NCBI GenBank assembly: GCA_010645155.1 | Contig: JAAGOF010000055.1 | Location: forward strand, 2,374,529-2,438,528 | Direction: 5' to 3' | From: Tigriopus japonicus | Taxonomy: Eukaryota; Arthropoda; Copepoda; Harpacticoida; Harpacticidae | DNA: 64,000 nt | Shown: positions 9,860 to 20,500 of the stretch, one piece after another | How positions within the stretch are numbered: the stretch's first letter is position 1 | Layout: the number at the start of each line of letters is the position of its first letter | Made by a program: the position numbers and the translations under genes | Notes under the pieces: model-generated | The model's database searches: none | Seen by the model: the letters and a program-made list of their open reading frames with translations, nothing else | Told to the model about the DNA's origin: nothing

Positions 9860-10426
9860 TACAGTGTGTCCCTTCTAAATTAAGACCGAAAGATTCATGC
9901 CTTTAGTGCGCTGGCATATTTTTAGTTTCACGCTTTTTGTTTAAATAAAATGTTTTGTTTTGTGCATTCTTTTGGCAAGATATCTTATTTTCAACAATTT
10001 TTTGTAGGACAATTTTAAATGTGCAAAAATGGCCTTGAACTTCGTGCTCCTCCAACAAGATCCGGCTCCTCGACATACCGCACTGGTTGGGCAAAGTTAT
10101 TGTGAAGATGTCTTTTCTCATTTCTGAGGCAAGGATGAATCATTTCCAGTTTCATCTCCAGGCCTCAATCGGATGGAAATTTCCATTTGGTCAATGCTGT
10201 TGAGGCTTTGAGTCAAACAGATTGTGGTGCGTGCCTGTGCTCATGCTGCAGTTAGTAGATTGAAGGCCGTGGTGAAGACCAAAGGTGGCCATTTTGAAAA
10301 TTGAACATTTGTTACTCAACGTAAGGCATCTGGGATTGTAATAATGTGACAACATTTTTGATTGAATGGATGTTATGTGAGTTATGATCCAAAACCCGAG
10401 TCTCAGTTTAAGTGGTACACCCTGTA
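9860..10426 (+). mobile_element. Decayed, internally deleted mariner-like element
   Basis: The ends TACAGTGTGTCCC and the inverted GGTACACCCTGTA form imperfect terminal repeats. Between them one plus-strand frame (about 10,023-10,304) keeps the C-terminal part of a mariner transposase: LLQQDPAPRHTA (the catalytic-Asp block usually written QQDxAPxHTA), SSPGLNRMEISIWSML (family SPDLNPxDYxxW) and AVSRLKAVVKTKGGHFEN. Two in-frame stops interrupt it, and the first half of the transposase is gone; autonomous elements are about 1.3 kb. It is inactive. Confidence 0.85.
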
Positions 10427-11723
10427 GACGAGGGTTCTGAGACTAGATCAATTTACTTTATTCCAAATACCAAAAGGTCTTAAGTAAACACCTCAAGAAC
10501 TTTTGAAAAAACAGCTAACCCGTGAGGTTTCGGTTCTCTTCATCAACATCTGATTGGCATGGGATTTTTAGATTGTCAAATAAAAACTTACGGCGAAAAA
10601 AACGCAAGCTCAGTGAGTGTCTTCGAGATTGGCATAGAATCTTCCTCAACTTTCAAGAATCAAATCTTTGTGGAAGTCAAGCCGTTTCTTTGAGCAGAGA
10701 AGTGGATCTCTGAAAATCGGGTTTTAATGCACTTATTTCTTTAAGAGGATGGCAGTCTTCCATATATTTTCATGAGGAGGGATAGAAGCTCGTGGAAATG
10801 CAAATCCCAACGCTCTTACTGAATGTACAAATGTTTGAACCTTTTTGGATATGCTTACGATGTGTGTAAGTGCAATAAGCAAGTTGGAAAGGTGTACGTT
10901 TGTCTTGTGTTCTCCTTGATGAATTTACGTGGGAGCCGATCGGTCACTCTCAAAACTCCCCCGGTGCCTGCCAATCTGTTTCTCGATACGAGCGTAGGCA
11001 GGCTGAAACCCATTCTCAATTGCCGATGAACAGGATAGCGGCCATTTCTGATGTCGGGCCATTTGTTAGTAACTTAATGATTGCCGGGCACCATGCGGTT
11101 GTTCATAGTGAGTTTTGGGCTCACGCCCACTGACCGATCTGTTGATGCCTTCGTGATTTGGGTGCTCTCCCAAATTTCAAGATCATTGCCACACGCACAC
11201 ACATGGTGCGCGCAACTGTCTCTCTTAGAATGTACTACCAAAAAGCTCCCAAGACTTACGAGTATTTCTTACACTCGTGAAATGATTTGAAGCAATCTCC
11301 TACCTTCCCCATTTGTACAGATGCTAGCGACGTACAAATATAAGTACGCGGCGAAATAAACACAATGTCTTGGGTGGGTACGTGGGCCCACTTGCAACTT
11401 GCTCAAGGCCAAGATTTTACGAAAAATACTGAGAGGAGAATAGTTGCACATGTGGCTTAGGTTGAAATATTGAGTTCTACGTAGGCCAGACATCCGAGCG
11501 GTCTTGACGAACCCACGGTGAAAGGTGATCTTGAAGCTCAGCTCTAAATGTAGGTGGGGAACACACGAGCGAGGAGAACTGCCAAGATCAAACAAGCTAA
11601 GAACTACTGTAGAAAGAGGCTATCTTCTTGCGTCACATCATTCAGTTCGTCTCTGAATTTCCCATAGCACAACTAGATCTGCATCTTTCCGTCCGTCGAA
11701 AGATTGCATAAAGGATTCAAACC
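10427..11723. other. Intergenic region upstream of the four-helix membrane protein gene
   Basis: No coding feature. TCAGTTCGTCTC at about 11,642 resembles an arthropod initiator (TCAGT), 80 bp before the next start codon, but no clear TATA box is seen. Confidence 0.35.
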
Positions 11724-12209
11724 ATGAAAACGCAAGTGATTGGTGTTTTATTGGTCGTAACTCTGTTGCGTCTCATTGGGTTGATTCTAGGATGCTGGTA
11801 CGGACCTTTCATCTACATTGTCATCCCTTTGGGAGTGCTCTACTTGTCATTAGACATCTTGACAGTGTTCATGGTGTATGCCAGCGATATTTACGAGTGG
11901 GAAGTGGGGGAGAAAGTGAGTAAATGGGCTTGGATCGGCTGCAACATAGTGGCCCTCATTGGCTTGTTTGTGGCCTTCATCTTTTACTTGGTGGATTTGG
12001 GCTTCTGGGGAATGACCTATTACCCAATTCACATCTGCTTGTTTATTTTGATTATCTTCCTGTGGGTTGCCATTGTGATGGCCATTGTTCTGATCCTGAA
12101 AAGTTTCAAGGCCCAGCATGACTACACGGAGCGCCGAGGAAGAAAAGCCAAAAATCAAGACTATGAAGGATTGAGCAACCCTAAACACGATCCAGTGCTC
12201 ACTTACTAA
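11724..12209 (+). CDS. Small four-helix membrane protein of unknown function
   Basis: A 161-residue single-exon frame with ATG at 11,724. Four hydrophobic helices are visible at about residues 5-24, 28-52, 68-91 and 99-127. A hydrophilic C-terminal tail of about 35 residues contains a basic cluster (ERRGRKAK) and DYEGL, which fits the YxxPhi endocytic or lysosomal sorting signal. Both ends are predicted cytosolic, and the acidic loop YASDIYEWEVGEK joins helices 2 and 3. No signature residues of tetraspanins, claudins or other named four-helix families are evident, so the family is not assigned. An ATTAAA at 12,406 may serve as the poly(A) signal. An endolysosomal or plasma membrane location is an inference from the tail. 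Coding quality is good: there is no stop and hydrophobicity is strongly patterned. Confidence 0.75.
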   Translation: MKTQVIGVLLVVTLLRLIGLILGCWYGPFIYIVIPLGVLYLSLDILTVFMVYASDIYEWEVGEKVSKWAWIGCNIVALIGLFVAFIFYLVDLGFWGMTYYPIHICLFILIIFLWVAIVMAIVLILKSFKAQHDYTERRGRKAKNQDYEGLSNPKHDPVLTY

Positions 12210-13239
12210 GTGATATCTCTGGTCTTTCTTCGGCAACTTGTGGCATCTAACATGTGTGGGAAAGAGAATCACCGATCTCGTAAATAACCTAATGAGAGCA
12301 CTTTCCCAGCATCATACGTACCGAATCATCTAACTCTATTGTGTGAAAATGTCGAAAACCATCATCAATTATAATTGTATCATTTTCCTCAAAGAAATTT
12401 GGGGCATTAAAATATTCGTTTTCCTTATTTACCAACATTGTATGTAATGATTTAAACATTCGTTTATAGGCTCTAAGTTATTCAGCCTTAGACAGCTCCT
12501 ACGAAATTTTAAGCAATTCCTATCTTTTTTTGTTGCTTTTTTTCTCCTGCACATTCCCGTACGAAAGTGTACAATATAGTTACGAATTATGGCCATCCAA
12601 AACACAAATCATAAAAAATCCTTAATTTCCTGTTTGTTGGTATTGCGCAATTTTTTAAGGTTTCCTAAATCTATAATTTTGGTATCGCCGATGCATTATA
12701 TAATTCAAAAGTTCTTTACAACGGACATTTTAAGAAAAATAGCCTTTGAAACTCTTTGCTTTGGGGCAAACTTCTTGCATATGGCTTTTCCCAGTTCAAT
12801 TATATGTGAACGATGATTTTCTGGTCAAACAGTTACAAGGGTTCTCCTGATGGTGAAATTATCAGCGAGATTTTTGATAACATAAGATTTGCTTTAGCTA
12901 ATGAAAAAAAAAATCAAAGACCATTTTTAAAGTAAAGAATTTTTTATAGAATGTCGAAATGAGCGGAAAATAACTCTTAAAATAAAAGCATTCCCAAGTC
13001 CCTCCATCTTTGGTATTTGATAAAAGATCCATAGTAGTGGTGAAAAACCTCGCATTTCTCTTCGGTGCATTTTAATTGGTTGTTAATATGAAGCAAAATA
13101 GTAGCAAGCTTCCGACCGGCTTGCACCGTGCATATGTACATTTGAGAGGAAATAAACTCATTTTATTTCAATTTAATGTGCCAATAACATAGCCAAATGT
13201 CCTCTTTGATGCAGCTGAAGCAAAATGGTACTAATAATA
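12210..13239. other. Intergenic AT-rich DNA
   Basis: Contains the probable 3' UTR of the preceding gene; otherwise nothing recognisable. Confidence 0.35.
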
Positions 13240-13640
13240 TTTTTCAACTTTGAATGTCTAGCATCTTCAACCTCTACTGTAGTATGGCAAAAGCTTTTGA
13301 GAATATCATTAAGTCCAAGATTGTAGATTATTTGGAAGTCCATGATATAATTCCTTCTGGATAGCATGGATTTCTAGCTCATTTTAGTAAAGAAAGCCAA
13401 TTACTTGACCATATTGAGCAGATCAGTGACGGGCTTGATTGTCACAAGTCAGTTGATGTAGTCTATCTAGAGTTTGGAGTCCAGGGTAAGGTCCTGATGT
13501 GGATTGATAATTTCATGAACGATAGGAAGCAAATGGTTCAGGCTGAAGGATCATTTAGTGGCATGTATGATGTCAAGTCAGGTGTTCAACAAGGTTCAAT
13601 TTTTTGGTCCACTCCTGTTCATTCTTTTTATTGACCGCCT
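13240..13640 (+). pseudogene. Decayed non-LTR retrotransposon reverse transcriptase fragment (jockey/CR1-like)
   Basis: In plus frame from about 13,242 the translation reads KAFENIIKSKIVDYLE, then IPSG, a stop and HGFLAHFSKESQLLDHIEQI, then HKSVDVVYLEF. This is the order found in LINE reverse transcriptases: KxFEKIIxxxIxxYLE, the QxGFRxxxSxxxQL block, and the strand before the first catalytic Asp. The stretch with FxKAFDxVxH is deleted. The frame continues GKVLMWIDNFMNDRKQ and YDVKSGVQQGSIF (family GVPQGSxLGPLLF). Stops and a deletion make it non-functional. No element ends were found. Confidence 0.8.
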
Positions 13641-14350
13641 TCTCCTTTTATGAGACTCCCTCCAAGCCTGAAGAGGTCAGGCCCAAAATATCATTTCCCT
13701 ACAAATTACTTTACTGCCCTACAAATCACTTTAGTGGCAACATTTTTCGTTTAAAGTTGCATTCAATTCGATTAAAGTTGCTTAAAAATCTGGGCTAAAA
13801 AGTCATTGTTCTTGAACAAAAATGTGATATTTGGCCAAATTTTGGCTCAATTATGGGGGAAAATTTGTAGTCTTAAGTTTGTCATTTCTTTACACATTGT
13901 CCTCCCTAAGAACGATGTTTGATTTTGCACAAAATATTCTAAAATTAAAAAAAAACTGTGAAAAGATTCTGAAAAAGTACGTGTGAAATGTGTATTTCGA
14001 GCAAAATCCCACAGAATTTCAGCGATCAAGGCAAAAAAATGTCAAAAGTTGCTGTTTGTTGCAATAAAATCGAAAAGTTGCTAACTTGTAATGTGAAAGA
14101 TGTTTTCGATTTTTACGGGACCCAAACATAATACGTATTGTACATAAAATTTCAATGTTCTCATTATGTTCTGGAATATTTCACAAAACGCAAGAACAGT
14201 GGCCTTTGAATGCTTCTGTCATTCACATTGGTGCGCTATTCCAAAAGGAAACTCATCTAACAATAAGAACGGCTTTTTCCATTAATTCGGGTAATGGTTG
14301 GCTCTTAGAAGGCTAGGTTGCGTGTTTAATGAACATAATCTCGTTCAAGC
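13641..14350. other. Intergenic DNA downstream of LNX
   Basis: About 13,740-14,090 resembles parts of 32,760-33,110 (AAAGTTGC, ATTCAATTCGA, AAAAATGTGA style blocks), a dispersed repeat. No gene. Confidence 0.35.
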
Positions 14351-14356
14351 TTTATT
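14351..14356 (-). terminator. Probable poly(A) signal of LNX
   Basis: AATAAA on the minus strand lies 164 nt beyond the LNX stop codon. It is the nearest canonical signal. Confidence 0.5.
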
Positions 14357-14519
14357 GCGAAGTATATTGATTATGTTTGAATTGATATGTGTTGAATAGG
14401 CTTTTCGTCGTTTTGTGCATGATGATGCTAATGATGCTTATATGGCTGGTAATGTCGGTTGATCATGATAAGAGTATAAACGTGAGTGTATTAGTATAAA
14501 GAGCCTGCTGATGGCATGA

Positions 14520-17500
14520 TCACAGTTCTGTTCCTAGCCAAGAGACCACCTCGAGTAAAACGCGGGTACTTGTTTGTTTCAACATCGTCACGGCCACAGA
14601 ATGATCGATGCTATCCAAACTTGTTCCATCAACTGCCAGTAAGCGATCCCCACACCTGCGAGAGAGAAGACAGAACGACATTAAAGAACAAGGCAAAAGT
14701 GCATTAGTATGCGTGGAAGATTGAAAAGTCCTTCCTTCACTTCACATCCCTCTCCTTCTTTTCTTTTTCGCTTTCCCCGACTCGCTCCTTTTTATTCTTT
14801 GGTCTCAAACGGAATATTATTCCTGGCTTACGGATGAATGAATACTTACTTGATTTTAGCATCCTTTGCGGCGGGGGAACCAGGGACCACAAATAAGACA
14901 TGAATGGGTTCAATTTCCATGGAGTGCTCGTCTTTGGCGCCACCCACAATGGAAAAGCCCCAAGATCGGTGCTCTTTTCGGTGGAGAATAACTGTCTTCG
15001 GGTATTGTAGGCTTCTGGGCAGCTTTTGCCAGAACATCCAGCTCGGTATGAAGTTGGAAGCGCCGTAGGATGTCTCTGGCCCATCCATCACTCCCAAAGC
15101 CACCTGAGAGCGACTAATGGTGGCCTTCAAGGCCGTGACTGCTTGTGCGTGGGTTAATCCAAACAAACTGACATTGTCCACAGAGAGGAGGACGTCTCCT
15201 TTCTGAAACCAGAGATATCAAACAAGACGATCAGCCTACTGGCTCAATTACCTATCCAATACGTGCACTGAATATCGTATGGTACATTCACATGCGGATG
15301 CATCATAACAACACAACAACGAAAGAATGGGACCCCGTCCTGGGTTTAGGCCTATCATTAACTTATACGTACAGACGTAGGTCTCAAAGACAAATGGTCC
15401 TGAATCTAACTCATTCTTTTGATTGAATCAAAGTCCGAGTTCCTATTTTCCGCCCAGGTTCCCTCAAGTAACGGGTTAGCAGAATAGTTAGAGCCATAAA
15501 ACAGTTAGAGGCTCGATAGATTTTACGTTTTGGAGTGGCTAAGGATACTAAGGTTTTTGCGCCCTCTCTCTCACACAAAACACCCAAAACTTGGGAAAGA
15601 ACTTTGCTGAAGGCTTTCTTCTTGACTCTAATACGTGCGTATACAGTCGGAATGCTATCTGTGACAAACGTGTGCACGTACCTTGAGTAACTTTGATTTC
15701 CCAATGCATCCGTGTGGATGGATGTTGGCCACGTAGATGGGCGTATCTCCCTCGTTGCTTCCAATGCCTCCTCCAATTCTCATCCCAAGACTTTCACGGG
15801 CGTTCTTGGTTATTTTAACTAATCGTTCCTGGAGCGTGCGAACTTCCTGAGGTTGTCTTAAAGCTCGTCGCAAGAAAAGAGACATCGAGTTGGACGAGGC
15901 CTCATTAGCGTGGAAACCATTGGTTGATATGACCTTTCTACCTCGATCATCGCTTGTGCTAGAGCAACTTGGATGATGTGAACTGTCGCACTTGGAATTG
16001 GAAGACGCCGCCAAATTTGGCCCAATGCCATTGTTCGACATGGCGCAGTCGAGTTTTGTCGACGTTGAGGCGTTGGCCTTTTGTAGAAGTGCCTTTTCAT
16101 TGTTCAGATTATCCTCCTCTTTGGGAGATCCTTTTCTTTTGGAACAATTAGTTGCGGCTCCATTTGTCGAGGAACAAGAGCTCTGTTGTGAATGCGGTGG
16201 CAGGGCTGTCTCTTTCTGCTTTGTGGCATATTTCATCGCAATATTGTAACAGCCGCCCTGAGAGGCGAGACCCTCATTATGTTGGCCTTTGTGTGAGCTC
16301 ATTTGGGCAGAAGGAAACTCAAAAGATTTAACCGAAGGTGTAGGGGTCTCTAGGGCTTCCATGGACTGGCTTTTGGCTTTCTTCACATCTTTCAATTGTT
16401 CTTTTCGAGACAATGCTCGGTCGATGGTCTCGTATATGGCCATGTAGTCGTCATCCTTTTGGATTCGTTTCTTATCTAATGGGTCCCAAGGCTGACTAAG
16501 GTTATCGTACAAATGCTCTGAGCTTTTGCCCCGACGATCTGATTGTTCCAACGAGGATGGATGGGAGGAATACGAATCTCGATTTTTGGCTTCACGAGCA
16601 CTGCTCGAGCGTAAATCACTTTTATCGGTTTCGTACCCATCGGAATCCATATCACCATCAAGTTCATCGTTGTCGTCATCGTCGTCGTCGTCATTGGCAT
16701 GCTCAAATCTTACTTCATTCTTGGACAGATGGGATTGGTTGATGGCAGGAGCTGATTTTGAGCGAGTGTGGTTGAATTCTTTGGCGGAACAATTGGAAAT
16801 GGAATCTTCCTCTCCGTCTTCGAGCTCCAGGTCTTTCAGATACAAATGCGTGTGAGGAGAACGCCCGACCACTAAACTGACTTTATCGTTATTCTGCAAT
16901 AGATGAGAAGCTCTCTGTTTTAGGCACATGATTCGATTCGCTTGCTTGCTTCCCCATTTTCTTTGTTTCATTTCAGTCAAGGCGAGAATGCGAGAGTAAA
17001 AGAATACATAGAAGTGGAGCCTACGACGTGTAGTTCAGTACTTATGAAGAAAACACCATCTGAAGCACCATATGCCGTCGTTCTACTTTCCTTGCTCGCT
17101 TAATATATAGTAGCTTGTAAGGCAAGTAGGAAGTTGAGTTTTGTTCTTGGATGGTTGAGGAGGGATGGCGGGACCAAGAGTCAGTCAGTCAGTCAGTCGC
17201 CTTTGGGCAATACCTATTTAGCCCATTGTAAAAGAGCAAGCGAAAAAGTGGGGGAAAGACCGACGAGAACTAACCAACCATGGCTTGCTTATGCGGTTGC
17301 TTTCCGTCACAAAGGCGAATCGAGGAAAACACATACATACACACACACGTACGAACAAATTACCATACCAAGTGGTATGAAAGAAATAGTCCAAATGAAT
17401 GATTGATCAGAGGGAGGCATAAACAGATTCTTAGTGTGGCTCATAAATGGATGCATGCGAGTCGATCCAAAACTCCAGTGACTGGAGCCATCAGAAACGC

Positions 17501-20500
17501 CAGACGCTCGAGTTTCACCGACCGTCCCTCTGAGACTCATCTGATCCCTGTTAGCTCAAAAAACTGACATTGAGATTCTGATCTTCAAGTGGGAAGAAAA
17601 CCGGGACGCACGAACAATAGTGTTATTATTCACGCTTAATGCATACCTGAATGAGGGCTGTAGCTTGGACCAATCCCACGTGCCGAACATCCTGTCCGTT
17701 TATGAACATGAGACGGTCGAACTTTTGAATACGTCCATCTAAATCGGCGGTGCTGCCGTCTTGAATATCTACAATATACACGCCAGGCATGGAACATTTT
17801 CCACTCAGACGAATTCCCAACTGTTTCGACGTCTCGCGTTCCAAAGTGATTGTCAAGAGTTCCTCATTTCGGGGAGGTGCTGGAAGCAGCTTGGAAGACG
17901 ACTGAGATGAGGTGGAACAAGCCGACGAAGCAATTCCCTTCCTTCCTAAAGATGGACCAGTGGTTGAAGACGTTGTAGAACTGTTGGTTGTGAAGGTGTT
18001 TGGGCTCGTCGCCGCTTTCGATATCTCGCGAGGTGGTCGTTTAGAAACTTCCACCGAGTACTTCTCAATTCGTTCTCGATAGATACCCAATCTCAAAACT
18101 GAGCCCATCTTTCGCAGACATGTGCACACCTAAGATATTTGAATTTTGGGGTCCTGTAACTGACATTGCCAAAAGAAGGGTTGGGTCTGGACTTACCTGA
18201 CTGTGATTGGCCCTGGTCATATCAATTCCATTGATTTCGATGATTTGATCCCCTGGCCGTAATCGACCATCTTGAGCCATAAGACCATCGGGATAGATTT
18301 CCTGCACCACCACACATCGCTGGGAAAAGGAACATCAGTTGTTTTATTTATTCAATATAGAGTATGACAGTACATTCCATCCATCATTTTGAACTTGCGT
18401 TAGAAGTTGTGGAACAGAATAAAAAGGTTTCGAAGAAATCTTTTCACCAACAAGTAAGTTGAACATTCATTTATTCATTTCATGTAGGCCAAACATGCCT
18501 GGTCTTAAAGTGAACCCAAAGAATGGACTTGATGCGTCAGACTCCAGAAGGCGCTTTTTACGTTTTATTGAGCTACCTGTTAGACCAATCTAGTGGACTT
18601 TGAATCAAGTAAATTTAACGATATTAAGACTGAATAAATTCATGGTCATCTTTGAGGATGCTTGACGTACATTGGTACATTGGAACGTTGTACAGTGAGG
18701 TGTGTTGCACATAATTCGATCCTCTATTTGATTTATCGAGAGTACTTCGGCATCAGTGTCAAAGATAGACGCAAATTGAGAGGAGAGAGAGTCTGGCGAA
18801 AGAACTTTTGACTGCCTCAAAGTTGGGTCGACTCTATGTTCCACTCGAAAGTTTTTAACAACGAGCTCCAAAGACTTCTTTATTCATGCTGCTCCTCAGT
18901 TAGGTTAGATAACATGCTTTCAGTCGTGACTGGGTCCCTCTCGCAAATCAAAGGCTGTTTTTGCCGGTTGCACAATGCACCTGCGTCCCAACAAAAGTAT
19001 TCTTACCAACGGAGTGTCCGATCCACCGACAATGGTCATGCCCAAGCTGGGACGTGTCCGTGGAATCTCAATGTGGGACACCTCGCCTTCCAAAATTGGC
19101 AAGCGAGTAATACCTGAAAAAAAGGAGATGGCCGATTTTAACAAAGGAAGAGCAATCAGTTTTTTAGTCGCCAGAAGAAATGCTGTCTCAACGTTCGAAT
19201 CCATTTTCCCTTCGTTCTGTTCTGGTCAAATCAAGATTGGCTTTCAAAACCAAACGTACGCACACCGTGTGCTATGTACGTGCGGATAAGAAACCATTCG
19301 AAGAAGGGATGAAGGCCAGAGGGAAGAAAATGGAATGATTCCTTTTCTTGTTCCAGATCAATTCTACGATTTCTTAAGATTGCAACCATCGAAGGACACT
19401 CAGCACGTACCCGACCTGATTGTTTTAGTAAAATGGAGCAAACCAATCTCCAATCCTAAGCTTTGAGCCGTGAGATTGAAATTGGTAGAGGTGATTCAAG
19501 GATGTGCTCGTATGTGGAATTGGCCTCAGTCAAAGACTAATACATCGAACTTGTAAGCCTTGTAAGCAAGAAGACCATATGAGTTAATCGATTGAGCCAG
19601 AAAGAAAAATAAAACTAGAAAACCTTTGTTTGATTGTGAAGCTACAAGTCGTACATGTTTGCCGGTTGTAACAGGACTAATCAACAATCATGTGATGTCT
19701 GTGGTCGAGCGCCAGAACGAAATATTTCTCTGCATTAGATCATGGAGCACTTTGCATGGCGTTTTCCAGTTCAAGAAAATCCGAGGCTACTGAGCAATTA
19801 CAAGCGTCGGCTTTAGTTTATAAACTTCCTTTGTTTGAGCTTAACTTGGATGCTTAGGAATTGGAGCTATACCTAAACTAGGATCCAAGGAACCGTGCTG
19901 AATTCGGAAAGACTTGAACTTTGCTTTTAATGCCCTCACCAATTTACAAAAGAATCGTGGATAAAAAACAAGCCTCCAGAGTTTGAGGCAGATAGAAACG
20001 TTTTAAAAGCCTATGAATATACTGCATACCTTGCTTTAAACCGCTTCAACCAATTGTAAATTGAGGGATAAAGAAATGAAAATGACCAAATTTAAACCTT
20101 TCAAAGGGCCAACAACACATCAATAAATCTTAATTTTGGCAGACTGTGTTAAGGGATCCCATCTTAATTGGATAAGATTGGCTTGACTTCAGGGAGCTCT
20201 AGATTCATTCATTCTTTGATGAAATAAATAGCCGAAAAAGATTGGTCAAAGCGTTATTTGTTTCACGTCGCAATCAGAGAACGGCCAATCGAATCCAGCG
20301 GACTGTTTTTTGGCTTAAATTTCATTCATCTCTGCTTAACTTGGTCTGTGTTTGACCTGTCGGTTAAGAAAATCTCACCATCACTGATGACATTGATTTG
20401 AAGCTCTTGGGGATTACAATCCGCGTGATCGTACTTGGACCAATAGAGTTGATCCGAGAGAAAAAACTGATTCATTTTGGAGAAGAGGACAAAAATTTGG

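Noticed and set aside
15411..15681. Coding continuation of the LNX exon past 15,682
   Set aside because: A GTACGT donor at 15,681 joins in phase to the exon starting at 15,202, restoring PDZ3; the read-through frame is not PDZ-like.
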